From: Candidatus Brocadiia bacterium
GTDB lineage: Bacteria > Planctomycetota > MHYJ01 > WSZJ01
Direction of reading: 5' to 3'
Assembly: GCA_013360825.1 (NCBI GenBank)
Contig: JABWAY010000320.1
Coordinates: forward strand, 1 to 5,925
Length of the DNA: 5,925 bases
Made by a program: the position numbers and the translations under genes. Below, one piece after another: positions 5,595 to 5,925 of this stretch (position 1 is its first letter; every line of letters begins with the position of its first letter). The notes beneath the pieces were generated by a model that saw nothing but the letters and a program-made list of their open reading frames with translations, had not been told where the DNA came from and ran no database searches.

Positions 5595-5925
5595 ATGGTT
5601 CTCAGCCTTCGCTCGATTCAGTCCTGGGCCCCCTCCGGCACCTACGCCCTCGGCGCGCGGGATCTCCGCGACGGCCGCGTGAGCGGGCTCCGCAAGTCCA
5701 CCGGCGACCTCTGGTGCGGGCAGGTCCTGGGCCCGAAGGACCGCCCCGTCAACGTCGAGCTCGACCTCGGACCGCGCGCCGAACACTTCTGCGAGGGCGA
5801 CTGCGAAGGAGTCTGCCGCCACATCATCGCGCTGGCGCTCGCGGTCGCGGGAAGGACGGAGGCACCCGCCGGGGACGCCGCGGCGCACTGGGAGGACCGG
5901 TTGGGTGCGCTGGCCTCGGCCTGCG
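5595..5925 (+). CDS. SWIM zinc-finger domain protein, N-terminal fragment (cut by right edge)
   Basis: The frame opens with ATG 5595 and runs without a stop to the window end (110 complete codons). Residues about 15-60 (GTYALGARDLRDGRVSGLRK, then VNVELDLG) follow the usual lead-in of SWIM proteins, where a 'dGrV..l' segment and two strands precede the zinc site. Residues 66-82 give the zinc ligands: Cys66, Cys70, then Cys74-x-His76 followed by the hydrophobic helix IIALALAVA, as in the C-x-H-hydrophobic end of SWIM fingers. The first pair is C-x3-C here, not the canonical C-x-C. SWIM domains bind DNA or proteins. In bacteria they commonly head SNF2-type helicases or occur in stand-alone regulators, and the rest of this protein is outside the window. 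A weak GGCGG lies about 8 bases before the ATG. It is divergent from the OmpH-like gene. Confidence 0.75.
   Translation, partial: MVLSLRSIQSWAPSGTYALGARDLRDGRVSGLRKSTGDLWCGQVLGPKDRPVNVELDLGPRAEHFCEGDCEGVCRHIIALALAVAGRTEAPAGDAAAHWEDRLGALASAC

Noticed and set aside
4623..5682. Strong Shine-Dalgarno-like AAGGAGGA (4623-4630) before ATG 4642 opening a long plus frame
   Set aside because: The spacing is 11 bases, the frame runs antisense through the whole OmpH-like gene and gives an Arg/Leu/His-rich shadow protein with no domain. The ribosome-binding match is probably chance within the palindromic element.

Overview
This is a high-GC window, apparently from a bacterial chromosome. Its centrepiece is a complete two-gene operon for DNA topoisomerase VI (subunit B then subunit A), the type IIB topoisomerase typical of Archaea and plants and only sporadic in Bacteria. 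The flanking genes look bacterial and Gram-negative-like. They are an OmpH/Skp-type periplasmic protein with a Sec signal peptide, a lipoprotein with a lipobox, a DUF2914-type protein, and the start of a SWIM zinc-finger protein. Together they suggest a didermic bacterium such as a planctomycete or a related or deltaproteobacterial-type lineage. The sequence alone does not fix the taxon.

Layout. Positions 1-1401 carry a minus-strand cluster. From upstream to downstream it holds a small lipoprotein (880-1401), a DUF2914 protein with an N-terminal membrane anchor and a Pro/Ala-rich linker (168-779), and probably the start of a membrane protein that runs off the left edge (1-171, GTG overlapping the previous stop). 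A competing plus-strand tail (1-66) is also possible. Positions 1402-1607 form the divergent control region between this cluster and the topoisomerase operon.

Positions 1608-4568 encode Topo VI-B (GHKL ATPase, H2TH and transducer domains) and Topo VI-A (winged-helix/CAP domain with the catalytic tyrosine motif, then Toprim). They lie on the plus strand 30 bases apart, as expected for subunits of one A2B2 enzyme. All the key motifs I could look for are present, so the enzyme is probably active.

The 139-base convergent gap 4569-4707 contains a long imperfect inverted repeat (24-base arms) with a second perfect hairpin nested inside. I could not assign it to a known element. The OmpH/Skp-like gene (4708-5334, minus) follows, with a good ribosome-binding site and a sigma70-like promoter. 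It diverges from the truncated SWIM-domain gene (5595 to the right edge, plus). No RNA genes, transposase genes or CRISPR arrays were seen.
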